Below are positions 27,397-35,533 of a stretch of DNA of 49,875 nt, in pieces. Each line of letters starts with the position of its first letter. Positions within the stretch are counted from its first letter, which is position 1. Made by a program: the position numbers and the translations under genes. The notes under the pieces were generated by a model that worked only from the letters and a program-made list of their open reading frames with translations, had not been told where the DNA came from and searched no databases. This stretch comes from an uncultured Geobacteraceae bacterium (lineage in GTDB: Bacteria > Desulfobacterota > Desulfuromonadia > Geobacterales > Pseudopelobacteraceae): assembly GCA_903845365.1 (NCBI GenBank), contig CAIMXI010000486.1, positions 1 to 49,875 on the forward strand, written 5' to 3'.

Positions 27397-27564
27397 ACCG
27401 GCGGACTGGTGAAGAGGTGTTCATATGACGCTCGCCTTTGAGAAAGCAGATTACTTGTAATCTGCCGAAATTGCCGCTGAGCCGATAGCTCGTCGTGTGT
27501 TCCATTTGCGACCAGTCCGGTCTTTGACGCGGCAAACTCTTCCTCTTCCGTTTTGTCCGCCGGT
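27397..27564 (+). ncRNA. Candidate Y RNA (YrlA-like) or structured leader downstream of rsr
   Basis: The 232-nt gap between rsr and the next gene folds well by eye. ACCGGCGGAC (27397-27406) pairs perfectly with GTCCGCCGGT (27555-27564). CGGACTGGT (27402-27410) pairs with ACCAGTCCG (27511-27519), partly competing with the first stem. GCAGATTA (27446-27453) and TAATCTGC (27458-27465) form a hairpin with a CTTG loop. GAGC/GCTC (27479-27491) and GTCG/CGAC (27492-27512) are two further small arms that recall tRNA D and T arms. In enterobacteria Y RNA genes sit exactly between rsr and rtcB. Position and structure therefore suggest a Y RNA; the sequence match to known families is not tested. Confidence 0.5.
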
Positions 27565-27617
27565 ATTTATTCTTTTATTGGTAGAAGCTGATTTAGAACA
27601 TTAAGGAGGAAAACAAC

Positions 27618-29843
27618 ATGAACAAAATCTATTCTCAATGCGATATATGTGGTCGGGACATCTCTTACGGCAATGCCGTGCTGGAGATTAAACGTAATGT
27701 TGAACAGCTTGACTACGACGAAGAGAGAGGGCTAAAGAGCGTTACGGTGATTGACGCTGATCCGCTGACTACCATCTGTGCCCGTTGCGGCAACAGCATT
27801 GTCGACTGCAAAGAGTTACGGAAACAGATGCTAAAAATCCTTTCTCTTCCTGCCATAACAGCAGCTATTGACGCCGCACAACAGATGAAAGAAGGAATTC
27901 AGGAAAACTGCTGTTGCTGTGGAAATGAGCTAAAAACCAGCGCGGCTCGAGTTACTCTGGTACGTCTTATTGGGCAGATGGATTGGAGTGATAAGCTGCA
28001 TGACGGCGAACTATTTGTGATTGACGGTGATGATATCCTTACATTTTGTTCTGCCTGTGGTAACAAGATGAGTGTAGAGCGTCTCAAGACAGCAGTAAAG
28101 AAGGTGCTTGATTATGCTGACAGGTCAGAGTCAGACAATTATTGGGATCCTGATAACCATGATGAAGATGACGATGAATATGATGATGAAGACGGGGAGA
28201 TAAATTTTGCACCCGAGTCACCTCCCATTCTTACTCACTATAGCAAACAGAGCATTCCGGGTTTGACAGCATCATTCGGGGATATTCCTGAAGCCATGAA
28301 ATATGTGGTTGATAATCTGATCTCAGAAAAACACAACTATTTCGTGAATATACGCGGTGGATGGGAAATAGAGGCAAACGAACCTTCATGTATTCAGATA
28401 GTTCCAGAAAATAAAGTTTTTGATAACAAAAAGCTCGACCTCACAATTCATATCCCGTTTGCTAAAGGCTATTACACAGATGAACTAATCAGGTTTATGG
28501 AGTTTCCGCTATACAAGCACTTTGAGCGATATACATTTAAGGGAATTCCCTGTTTCGCTTTTCAATGTGGTACCGATATTGAAAAACTTAACCGAATAGT
28601 GCGCCTTCTGCTTGTTGAGGTATTCCGCTATACAACATTAGCCAATATTGAATGCAATATTATTGATCAGGGGCTGCTCGTTAAGCCGGACAAGCACCAG
28701 AAAGGTCTGAAAGGCTCAAACAGCAAACCGCTGGTCAAAGTGGGAGATCGGATCATTCACGAATCGTGTGGCCCATGCAACGTCACTTTTGTTGGAACCG
28801 ATTACATTGGAATCTGCACCGATGAAGGGGGAGATTGCCTCTTCAGGACAGAAACCGCAGACTATATCCTCTGGAACGAAAAGGAAGAAGCTACGTGGCG
28901 GGCTGCTGTCGCTGAATTGGAGCAAAAATCCGACGAACGCCTGACGCTACCCTGGCCAGATTCCACTTTCAGTCACGAACCGGAAGGCAACGAGCACTAC
29001 ATGGGATCACACTGGCAACCATTCTTTGAAAACGGGGTTGATGACGTCGTGCTGCGTTTGAAGGAGATGATTGAAAAGGGGAAACTCACCACCGGATATG
29101 GCGACACTCACCCTGCTCCGCGCAATTTTCCTGAAGGGTGGCAGGCAGGAAAATGCCTCGCGTGGCCAGATGTGGATTGTGGTGCAATATTGAGTGTCAC
29201 TATAGAGAAAGAAACCAATACCTTTCGCACGGTTTATCCCTACTGGTCGAAAGGGAGCAACCACAAGATTCTGCTAAAAGATGTCCTGATCTGGGAGAGC
29301 GGAGTTGAAGGGCAGATAAGCGGAACATTCGGCGAGAGAGATGTCACGTTTTTCGATACCCTCTATCTGCATAACCGTTATTTCTACGAACGTGGCAAGG
29401 AATATGAATTTTCACTTGCCGGTATAGCCTACACTGCCCAACAAGCGGAAGAAACGGAAATCCCCTTCACACTCAATCCCGATCAGATTGCATGGGAGAA
29501 GAAACTAGCCGAAATGCGTGGTGAAGAGTATTCCGAAGAAGATCGCCCCAAAACCATTACCATGAAGGGTGCGGCAATTCTTATGAATATCGGTGAATGG
29601 GATAAGGATGATTACTCATTCCGTGGAACTATTAAGGAGGTCAAACCCTTGACTGATTTTCTTGGCCAGGATGGCTGGGCTGTGACAGCAACTGTAATGC
29701 GCCAGTCAGGTTACGACCCGGAAGATTTTGACCTAGATATCGCTGTAACTAGTCGCGCATGGAAAGCTGAAGCACCACCGGAAGTCGGTCAGGATATAGA
29801 GGGTAGCCTTTGGCTACAGGGATATCTACGGGAGGAGTTGTGA
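27618..29843 (+). CDS. Large unknown protein with paired zinc-ribbon modules
   Basis: A 741-residue protein with a very strong ribosome-binding site (AAGGAGG). The first 165 residues contain two similar modules. Each has CxxC (CDICGRDISYGNAV; CCCCGNELKTSAAR), about 50 residues, then CxxCG (TICARCGNSI; TFCSACGNKM). These should make two zinc ribbons. An acidic linker (DNHDEDDDEYDDEDGE) follows. The remaining 540 residues have no fold I recognise; pieces such as CFAFQCGTDIEKLNRIVRLL and VKVGDRIIHESCGPC suggest at least two further domains. The same double module heads the protein at 30274. Its place between Rsr, the candidate Y RNA and RtcB suggests a nucleic-acid-binding partner, which is inference. 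Confidence 0.7.
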   Translation: MNKIYSQCDICGRDISYGNAVLEIKRNVEQLDYDEERGLKSVTVIDADPLTTICARCGNSIVDCKELRKQMLKILSLPAITAAIDAAQQMKEGIQENCCCCGNELKTSAARVTLVRLIGQMDWSDKLHDGELFVIDGDDILTFCSACGNKMSVERLKTAVKKVLDYADRSESDNYWDPDNHDEDDDEYDDEDGEINFAPESPPILTHYSKQSIPGLTASFGDIPEAMKYVVDNLISEKHNYFVNIRGGWEIEANEPSCIQIVPENKVFDNKKLDLTIHIPFAKGYYTDELIRFMEFPLYKHFERYTFKGIPCFAFQCGTDIEKLNRIVRLLLVEVFRYTTLANIECNIIDQGLLVKPDKHQKGLKGSNSKPLVKVGDRIIHESCGPCNVTFVGTDYIGICTDEGGDCLFRTETADYILWNEKEEATWRAAVAELEQKSDERLTLPWPDSTFSHEPEGNEHYMGSHWQPFFENGVDDVVLRLKEMIEKGKLTTGYGDTHPAPRNFPEGWQAGKCLAWPDVDCGAILSVTIEKETNTFRTVYPYWSKGSNHKILLKDVLIWESGVEGQISGTFGERDVTFFDTLYLHNRYFYERGKEYEFSLAGIAYTAQQAEETEIPFTLNPDQIAWEKKLAEMRGEEYSEEDRPKTITMKGAAILMNIGEWDKDDYSFRGTIKEVKPLTDFLGQDGWAVTATVMRQSGYDPEDFDLDIAVTSRAWKAEAPPEVGQDIEGSLWLQGYLREEL

Positions 29844-29895
29844 CATCATATTATAGTGAGGACTTATTTGTTATGGGATTGTAGGGCTGACTCTC

Positions 29896-30195
29896 ATGGC
29901 CGCTCCACAATGCACAAAATGTTCACGACTCAACAGTGACCACTCCTGCGATGCTTTTCCCTGCGGGATACCGGATGAGATTTTCCTCGGATGGCATGAT
30001 CACAGAAAACCATATACAGGGGACGATGGAATAGTATTTGAGAAAATATCTGAGATTGGGTTAGCTGGTAGCCGATTTGACGGGAGTTACGTCGGCGAGG
30101 GTGGGGTCGGGGAGCTAACGGGAAAAGTCGATTGTAACGGCAATTTCAGCGAGCTGGTGGTTGAAGGAAATGGGCAACTATCGTTTAAATTTTAA
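29896..30195 (+). CDS. Small CxxC/CDAFP protein
   Basis: A 99-residue protein starting CTKCSRLNSDHSCDAFPCGI, then PDEIFLGWHDHRKPYTGDDG. This cysteine-rich CDAFP-x-GIP-x-EI pattern occurs in many small uncharacterised bacterial proteins, often with H-D-H-R-P-GD after it. The cysteines and histidines could bind one metal ion. The last 40 residues are glycine-rich (YVGEGGVGELTGKVDCNG) and diverge from that pattern. It lies between two zinc-ribbon genes on the same strand, 52 nt after the first. Function unknown. Confidence 0.6.
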   Translation: MAAPQCTKCSRLNSDHSCDAFPCGIPDEIFLGWHDHRKPYTGDDGIVFEKISEIGLAGSRFDGSYVGEGGVGELTGKVDCNGNFSELVVEGNGQLSFKF

Positions 30196-30273
30196 CAAGC
30201 GGAGTCTATTTTATCATTCTGCGGCTCGGGCTTTATACCATGACGAACAATAATGCAATTGGGGGATACGATC

Positions 30274-31248
30274 ATGAGAACCACAAAACGCGCTCAAAGA
30301 GAAGAGGAGTTGGCTACATTGCGACAGCGTATCGAAGAGCTGGAAAATGGCGCTCCTGCTGTGACGCAGTGTGCATGTTGCGGAAACGCAATCAGATCCG
30401 GTAACGCCTGTGTTGAATTTATGCGGAGGGAGAACAGAACAGAAGTCGATCAGAAGGGTAATATAATCTCTGTAACTATAATCCATGATGATATCCTTGC
30501 TTTGATATGTGCCGACTGTGGCTATGCCTACAGCGACACGGCATCAACCCGTCGGAAACTTGGAGACGCAATTGGTATATCGTATCTACCCACCCGGAAC
30601 GTTTCGGAAATTACTTTTGAGGAACACAAATGCGATGCTTGTAGTGTGAATATGGAACGCAGCTATTCCCAGGCGTATCTCTACATGCAGATAGCGCAGA
30701 TTAACCGTGACGCAAAAGGTGTCTGTTACTTTACCAGGATTCGCTCTGATAACCTGTTCACGTTCTGCGACAAGTGCGGCTATAGATTTAGTCGGGATTT
30801 TGTAGAGGATGAAGTTAGAAAGTTGGTAAAAGGCATAGTGACTGCTTTTGATGATACACCTGATTCACCGGATGTCGGCACTGAATTCAAACCGGTAAAA
30901 ATTATTGCTGTTGGAGCTGAAGGCGGCAGTATCACTTTGTTTGGTTGGAAGGATGAAAAGGGTGTGTGGTATTATCTGCGTGAAACGGATGAGCGCACTT
31001 TGATGGATATGATGCCAGAAGATGACCAGAAAGGGCTTTGCTTCTACCACAATTCGGAAAGCGTAACCGACTGGGATGAGGCAATTAAATTGATGAATCG
31101 GTATCCCTGGCCATGTTTGTATCCGTTGTATGTTCACCCCGATTTTGCTGATCAGGTCAAGTGCGAGTTGAAAAGAGCGAGTGACCGATGGGATCACATT
31201 GATTTTCATCGTTGGGATGCGGTTTGTGCGGGTAAAAGCAGGTTTTGA
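30274..31248 (+). CDS. Unknown protein with two zinc-ribbon modules, related to the 27618 gene
   Basis: A 324-residue protein. A short coiled-coil start (RAQREEELATLRQRIEELEN) leads into two modules like those of the larger neighbour: CACCGNAIRSGNAC with LICADCGYAYSD, then CDACSVNMERSYSQ with TFCDKCGYRFSR. The C-terminal 110 residues (SITLFGWKDEKGVWYYLRE, PWPCLYPLYVHPDF) form a separate unknown domain. I chose the ATG at 30274, seven bases after GGGGGA, not the ATG at 30253. With the genes at 27618 and 31426 it makes a trio of zinc-ribbon proteins that surround the structured RNAs. An RNA-binding role is plausible but unproven. Confidence 0.68.
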   Translation: MRTTKRAQREEELATLRQRIEELENGAPAVTQCACCGNAIRSGNACVEFMRRENRTEVDQKGNIISVTIIHDDILALICADCGYAYSDTASTRRKLGDAIGISYLPTRNVSEITFEEHKCDACSVNMERSYSQAYLYMQIAQINRDAKGVCYFTRIRSDNLFTFCDKCGYRFSRDFVEDEVRKLVKGIVTAFDDTPDSPDVGTEFKPVKIIAVGAEGGSITLFGWKDEKGVWYYLRETDERTLMDMMPEDDQKGLCFYHNSESVTDWDEAIKLMNRYPWPCLYPLYVHPDFADQVKCELKRASDRWDHIDFHRWDAVCAGKSRF

Positions 31249-31334
31249 TAAATTTCCGGGGTGTACCACGATTCGTTTAGGACGTTAGAGACTGGGACTT
31301 TTTTAAGGGCATAGCCTCGTCTGTGGGCCGGAGA

Positions 31335-31404
31335 AGTTAACAGGCTGTGCCATTCCACACTAGTGACTGTTGACTTCAGGGGCGATGCCGGGATGGCAGC
31401 ATTG
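31335..31404 (+). ncRNA. Two-hairpin kissing-loop RNA motif, copy 1
   Basis: Stem P1: AGTTAACAG (31335-31343) with CTGTTGACT (31367-31375). Inside it, hairpin P2: TGTG (31346-31349) with CACA (31356-31359) and loop CCATTC. After a seven-base linker comes hairpin P3: CGATGC (31383-31388) with GCATTG (31399-31404) and a loop holding GGATGG (31391-31396). The P2 loop can pair with the P3 loop (five Watson-Crick pairs and one G-U). The start codon of the next gene is 22 nt downstream. A second copy lies before rtcB, with the pairing kept. Confidence 0.72.
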
Positions 31405-31425
31405 CTCAAATAGATCGGAGGAAAT

Positions 31426-31758
31426 ATGGCTGAAGGCATAATGTACGTTTGCAACATCTGCGCAAATACCATCGAAGCATGGGATGAAGGCAATCCTTAT
31501 TACATCAATAAAAATGGATGTAAAAAGTACGCTTACCATCCTGATAGCAAAAGAGCACGTTGCATTGGAATTGATTCTCCACACATCTGCCTGGATTGCG
31601 GGGAAGCGTTCAACGTCGATTCTCGCGACCCGTTAACTGAATGTCAAAAATGTGCTTCAACGAATATCGCTGACACTTACAGACTGGATGGAGTTTCCTG
31701 TCCCCACTGTCACGAAGGAGTCTTCGAGCGGGATCAGGATTATCACTGTATATCGTGA
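31426..31758 (+). CDS. Small four-CxxC zinc-ribbon protein
   Basis: A 110-residue protein almost wholly made of zinc-binding motifs: YVCNICANTIEAWDEGNPYY at the start, ICLDCGEAFN near residue 54, ECQKCASTNI near residue 72 and SCPHCHEGVFER near residue 90. The N-terminal motif with its GNP-YY-N segment resembles the modules of the two larger zinc proteins nearby. GGAGG sits four bases before the ATG. It is preceded by kissing-loop motif copy 1 and followed by the long noncoding region. It may bind one of these RNAs or be regulated by the motif; both are inference. Confidence 0.7.
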   Translation: MAEGIMYVCNICANTIEAWDEGNPYYINKNGCKKYAYHPDSKRARCIGIDSPHICLDCGEAFNVDSRDPLTECQKCASTNIADTYRLDGVSCPHCHEGVFERDQDYHCIS

Positions 31759-31793
31759 ATCTGCATGCAGTCCGTTTTGCTACATCACTTTTT

Positions 31794-33063
31794 GATTGCT
31801 CTTTGAATCGTGGGAATGAAGTGCTTGATATAGATCATCCCCGGTGAATAGACACTGGTCAGATTTTCGGTGAACCATTCGGAGGAATTGTACCCCCGTT
31901 ATCGTACCATCATGCATAGCTTTGGCTCAATAAACCGCGCAATGTGGTAATCGCAAGATTACGATTGGACTGCGCCCTTTCTCAAAGCTTCTTCATTCCC
32001 GCGATTGAGAGAGCAATCCGAAATCCCCGTAAAACGGCTGGAGTTAGCCTCAGATTTTTCGAGCTTTCCAGATTGCCCTGCGGGGAGAGCCGTGCTGGGA
32101 CAGTTTCCTGGAGCAATTGCAGCTCCATTGACGCAACCCAGCACGGCACCAAAATTGGAGGCTATGTCGGCGGTGAGTCCGAGTTCAGAATCTGTTCCGG
32201 GCCCCAAGATGCCGCTGCCTCCAGAACCCCTCTCCCACTGCTGGACGAGTACGTGTAGGCCAGTAGTGCATAGCCACGGAAGAGTCTCGAGCCTCTCCGT
32301 GTGCATCGGGGTGATAATCAGAACGCCGTCTGTACGTCCGTGCACCCTATGTTGTTGTCCGGGTAGCGGGTCACCTAATCAGGGGCACAGCAGGCGGCGG
32401 GGCGGGCAGTGTAATGCCGCTCGCCTCTGTAAACATGCTTTGGCCGTCAGACGATGTTGGGTACATCTGGCTTATCGGTTACCAACATCCTTGGCAAGTC
32501 CAAGCATCGACGGCTCCTGTTCGCCAGTTACAGGATGAGAGGTTTGACGCCCTCTCCAAAGCATGAACAATTCCACCGGACGAGCGGAAAATCGGCTGCC
32601 GCCGGGGTTGTGTGAAATGGTTTGTAAACGGAGGTGTGAAGCCGGTTGCCAGTGGCAATGTTAGCGTCCACCAATTGCCCTGCAAGCTGATAGCACAGCC
32701 GACTGATGGAGGAGATGCCGTCCTCCCCGGTGGAATATATATCGGGCAGCGTTGAGTCCCCGACAATTTGTGCTGCAGCGGGCATCGCCGTATCGGGGCT
32801 TTCTGCGATGATCCAGAAATATGTCCGACGGAGGAGTGACGCGCTGGTACCGATGAATGTACCACTCGCAGCTTAGGTCACGTCGGGCATCCAGCACCAA
32901 GCAACCTTGTGGCTACACTGTCCCGACAGGTCTGGCAGAGGATTGGACGTTGGTGCTGGTAGGGATGCTGGTATTCGGGCAATGCGCGTTATATTCATTG
33001 GCCAGCATCCTCAATACAATGCCCATGTTGAGTTGGAGGAGGTCGCACAATTGTATGTGCTGC
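31794..33063 (+). ncRNA. Very large hairpin-rich noncoding region, candidate giant structured RNA
   Basis: About 1.3 kb without a credible gene but with many perfect long-range stems. Best are: a 28-position duplex 31794-31821/31991-32018 (one mismatch, two G-T pairs), enclosing GTAATC/GATTAC with a GCAA loop (31947-31962) inside GCGCA/TGCGC; GCCGTGCTGGG/CCCAGCACGGC (32089-32099/32137-32147) around TGGAGC/GCTCCA; GATGTTGG/CCAACATC (32453-32460/32482-32489) inside ATGCTT/AAGCAT (32435-32440/32502-32507); GGAGGA/TCCTCC (32708-32726); CCAGCACCAA/TTGGTGCTGG (32891-32900/32950-32959); GGATGCTGG/CCAGCATCC (32963-32971/33002-33010). The stretch is richer in GC than its neighbours. The density of nested stems, size and place before rtcB suggest an ornate RNA of the GOLLD/ROOL/OLE sort; family and strand are not settled. 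Confidence 0.6.
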
Positions 33064-33089
33064 CAATCCCATGACCTATTGGGCGGCGG

Positions 33090-33160
33090 AGTCAACAGGG
33101 GGGTGCCATCCCACCGTTTTAACTGTTGACTTCGGGTTCAATGCCGGGATGGCGGCATTG
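33090..33160 (+). ncRNA. Two-hairpin kissing-loop RNA motif, copy 2, before rtcB
   Basis: P1: AGTCAACAG (33090-33098) with CTGTTGACT (33123-33131). P2: GGTG (33102-33105) with CACC (33112-33115), loop CCATCC. P3: CAATGCC (33139-33145) with GGCATTG (33154-33160), loop containing GGATGG (33147-33152). The two loops are perfectly complementary over six bases. Relative to copy 1, P2 changed at both sides of one pair (T-A to G-C), P1 changed G-U to C-G, and the loop pairing changed G-U to G-C. The rtcB start codon is 27 nt downstream. It may be the 3' domain of the preceding giant RNA or a separate leader element. Confidence 0.75.
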
Positions 33161-33186
33161 CACAATTATCAAAATTGGAGGTTCCT

Positions 33187-34368
33187 ATGTTCAACATAGA
33201 AAAGACTCAATGCCAGTTACAAATCCACGCGAAGGTACTTGACCCTATCGCTGACGAGCAGGTACATCTGATCATCAATCATCCTGCACTGCACGGCCTG
33301 ATTGCCATCATGCCAGACGCCCATGCTGGTTCCGGGTGCGTAATCGGTTTCACCGGCAAGTTCCGTAATGCGGTCATCCCCAATATCGTCGGGGTTGATA
33401 TCGGCTGCGGTGTTGCCTGCCATCCGCTCGCTGGTGTCCGAGATATCGACTTCCCGGCACTGGACAGACATATCCGAGAGAACATCCCGCTTGGAATGAA
33501 CTGGCATGACAGCACTGCATTCTCTGATCGTCAAGATGTGCCACAAAACATGCGCCGGGCTTTCACCTCTCTGTGTGAGCATATCGAGGAAGGATTCTAT
33601 AAAGGGAATAAGATAGGCAAACATATCCAGCCACTGAATCAGCTTGGTACCCTCGGCGGTGGTAACCACTTCATCGAAATCGGCCAGGACGAAAATGGTG
33701 GTTATCACCTGATCATCCATTCTGGATCACGCAACCTTGGCAAACGGGTGGCAGAGTTTTATCAGGAGAAGGCAGTAAAACTTCTCAAAGAGTTGGGTAT
33801 GAAAACGCCTAAAGGTCAGGAGTTCCTTCCTATGAGTGCTGGGGGGAACGACTACGTGAAGTGGGCAGCAGCAGCGCAGACGTATGCCCGTTACAACCGA
33901 CGCATGATGCTCATTACCATTCTGTCGTTCTTCGGTATCCGCTTCGACGAGCAGCAGGTGGTCGAGTCTGTCCACAACTACATCTCGGAGAAAGACCATA
34001 TCATCCGCAAGGGTGCTATCTCTGCTCACAAGGGAGAGCGTGTCATCATCCCGCTCAACATGGCCGACGGTACTCTTTTGGGAGAAGGGAAGGGAAACAC
34101 CAATTACAACCTCTCCGCTCCGCACGGCGCAGGCAGGCGGCATGGCCGGATGGATATGTTTCGCAGGCTGGACAAGGGCGAGTTCAGTATGGAGAAGTTT
34201 AAAGAGTCCATGCAGCATGTATTCTCAACCTCTATTTCCCGAGAAACCTTTGATGAGAGCAAGTTCGCTTACAAATCGTTAGCGGATATCGAGGAGTATC
34301 TGCTGGAGACGGTTGAGGTGAAAGAGCGGTTGACGCCGGTGTATAATCTGAAGGCTGCGGGAGAATGA
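33187..34368 (+). CDS. rtcB: RNA-splicing ligase RtcB
   Basis: A 393-residue RtcB ligase, which joins RNA 3'-phosphate or 2',3'-cyclic phosphate ends to 5'-OH ends using GTP and manganese. Signatures are all visible: MPDAHAGSGCVIGFTGKF, VGVDIGCGVAC with the metal-binding cysteine, GTLGGGNHFIEI, IIHSGSRNLGK and YNLSAPHGAGRRHGR carrying the guanylated histidine. The frame opens at a TTG (33175). I chose the ATG at 33187 with GGAGG five bases upstream. It belongs to the shorter RtcB group, lacking the N-terminal extension of archaeal and human enzymes. It is the sealing enzyme of the repair module. Confidence 0.96.
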   Translation: MFNIEKTQCQLQIHAKVLDPIADEQVHLIINHPALHGLIAIMPDAHAGSGCVIGFTGKFRNAVIPNIVGVDIGCGVACHPLAGVRDIDFPALDRHIRENIPLGMNWHDSTAFSDRQDVPQNMRRAFTSLCEHIEEGFYKGNKIGKHIQPLNQLGTLGGGNHFIEIGQDENGGYHLIIHSGSRNLGKRVAEFYQEKAVKLLKELGMKTPKGQEFLPMSAGGNDYVKWAAAAQTYARYNRRMMLITILSFFGIRFDEQQVVESVHNYISEKDHIIRKGAISAHKGERVIIPLNMADGTLLGEGKGNTNYNLSAPHGAGRRHGRMDMFRRLDKGEFSMEKFKESMQHVFSTSISRETFDESKFAYKSLADIEEYLLETVEVKERLTPVYNLKAAGE

Positions 34369-34369
34369 G

Positions 34370-35533
34370 ATGAAAACACTGAGAAAAAAGGCATATTATC
34401 GGGTTTGTGGCCCAATTAACGGCACTATGGAAGATATGCTACCATGTCTCTTTATTGGGAAATTTGGGGTTGGCAGAGAGCGAAATTCCCAAATGAATAA
34501 GATGTTTACTGGAATTTATGTGTTAGGAGCACCTTCTGGAGATGGCGCTTGTCCATGTAGCGGTATCATAGTCCCACTTTCGCGAATCCGGAATGAAACA
34601 TTACATAACGCCTTACTTAAGGTGTGCGAACTGCTCTGCAATCCTCCTTACAAAAAGGATGGCTCTAAGCGAATTGATAAGGCTCAAGATATTTTAGACA
34701 GTACACTTGGTGACGGTCTGATAATTTCAAAGCAATGCTACCCACCAACCAATATGATTGAATTCGATCGAACAAAATCGAAATCCCTCTACAAATTATT
34801 GGCAGGGCAAGCTGATTATGTCACTAAGGTTAAGGAAAAGGCGGGCGGGGTGGCAGTTGCCACTGAATTCCAGCCTTTCATCTGGGAAAATTACTTCGTG
34901 TTTACAGAGTGGTTTAATGAGTCTCTTGGAGATATGCAATGGGGGATAGCATTCCCAACGCCAATGCTAATATTTACGAACGCTTCTGGCCTTGAGGACT
35001 TTTCCGATTCAGAGGCTCGAAGCAGGCTTGCAACACCTGGACTTGCTTTGAACTCTTTCTTTTCCGTGCAGCCTGATGTGATTGAACAGCAGATAAAAGT
35101 TGAAATAAACATGGAAACATACGGATGGGCAAACATGGTGATAACATGTGGCATATCCGAAAAGACAATAGCCTTATCAAATGTTTATCCGCCATTTGAG
35201 CAGCTAGTTGGATGGGTCAAGCTTGTTGCTATTGGAAGCCTCCCCATACAAATAGAAATAGATGAAGAAGGTATCAATACATGTCTGACTGCGTACCCGA
35301 CTGATTCTGCTGAAAATCTGTTCTTTGTTGTTCATGAAAAATACGACGAAGCCAATGTCAGCATTCAATGCATTGTGAACACAGATGAACTCGTAGCTGT
35401 ATTCAGAAACGAGTTGCGGCGATTCTTTCAAGAGGATTTTGACGCAGAACATTGGGACAGTGAGGACGATGAAGAATCACCATTATTGTTACGGATGGAA
35501 TCAGACAAATGGCTGAATAGTGACTTGCTATGA
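34370..35533 (+). CDS. Unknown 387-residue protein after RtcB
   Basis: No family recognised. The N-terminus (KKAYYRVCGPINGTMEDMLP, then LFIGKFGVGRERN) and PSGDGACPCSGIIVPLSRIR contain several cysteines. The middle has ATEFQPFIWENYFVFTEWF and the C-terminus is acidic (DAEHWDSEDDEESPLLL). There is no signal peptide or membrane segment. It starts one base after the rtcB stop and overlaps the kinase gene by four bases, so it is certainly part of the same transcript and probably serves in the same pathway. Base composition is more AT-rich than that of rtcB, hinting at separate origin. Confidence 0.6.
   Translation: MKTLRKKAYYRVCGPINGTMEDMLPCLFIGKFGVGRERNSQMNKMFTGIYVLGAPSGDGACPCSGIIVPLSRIRNETLHNALLKVCELLCNPPYKKDGSKRIDKAQDILDSTLGDGLIISKQCYPPTNMIEFDRTKSKSLYKLLAGQADYVTKVKEKAGGVAVATEFQPFIWENYFVFTEWFNESLGDMQWGIAFPTPMLIFTNASGLEDFSDSEARSRLATPGLALNSFFSVQPDVIEQQIKVEINMETYGWANMVITCGISEKTIALSNVYPPFEQLVGWVKLVAIGSLPIQIEIDEEGINTCLTAYPTDSAENLFFVVHEKYDEANVSIQCIVNTDELVAVFRNELRRFFQEDFDAEHWDSEDDEESPLLLRMESDKWLNSDLL

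Noticed and set aside
31944..33129. Several frames of 60-177 codons on both strands
   Set aside because: They have biased, proline- and serine-rich translations with no motifs and no ribosome-binding sites. Dense inverted repeats explain the region better as RNA.
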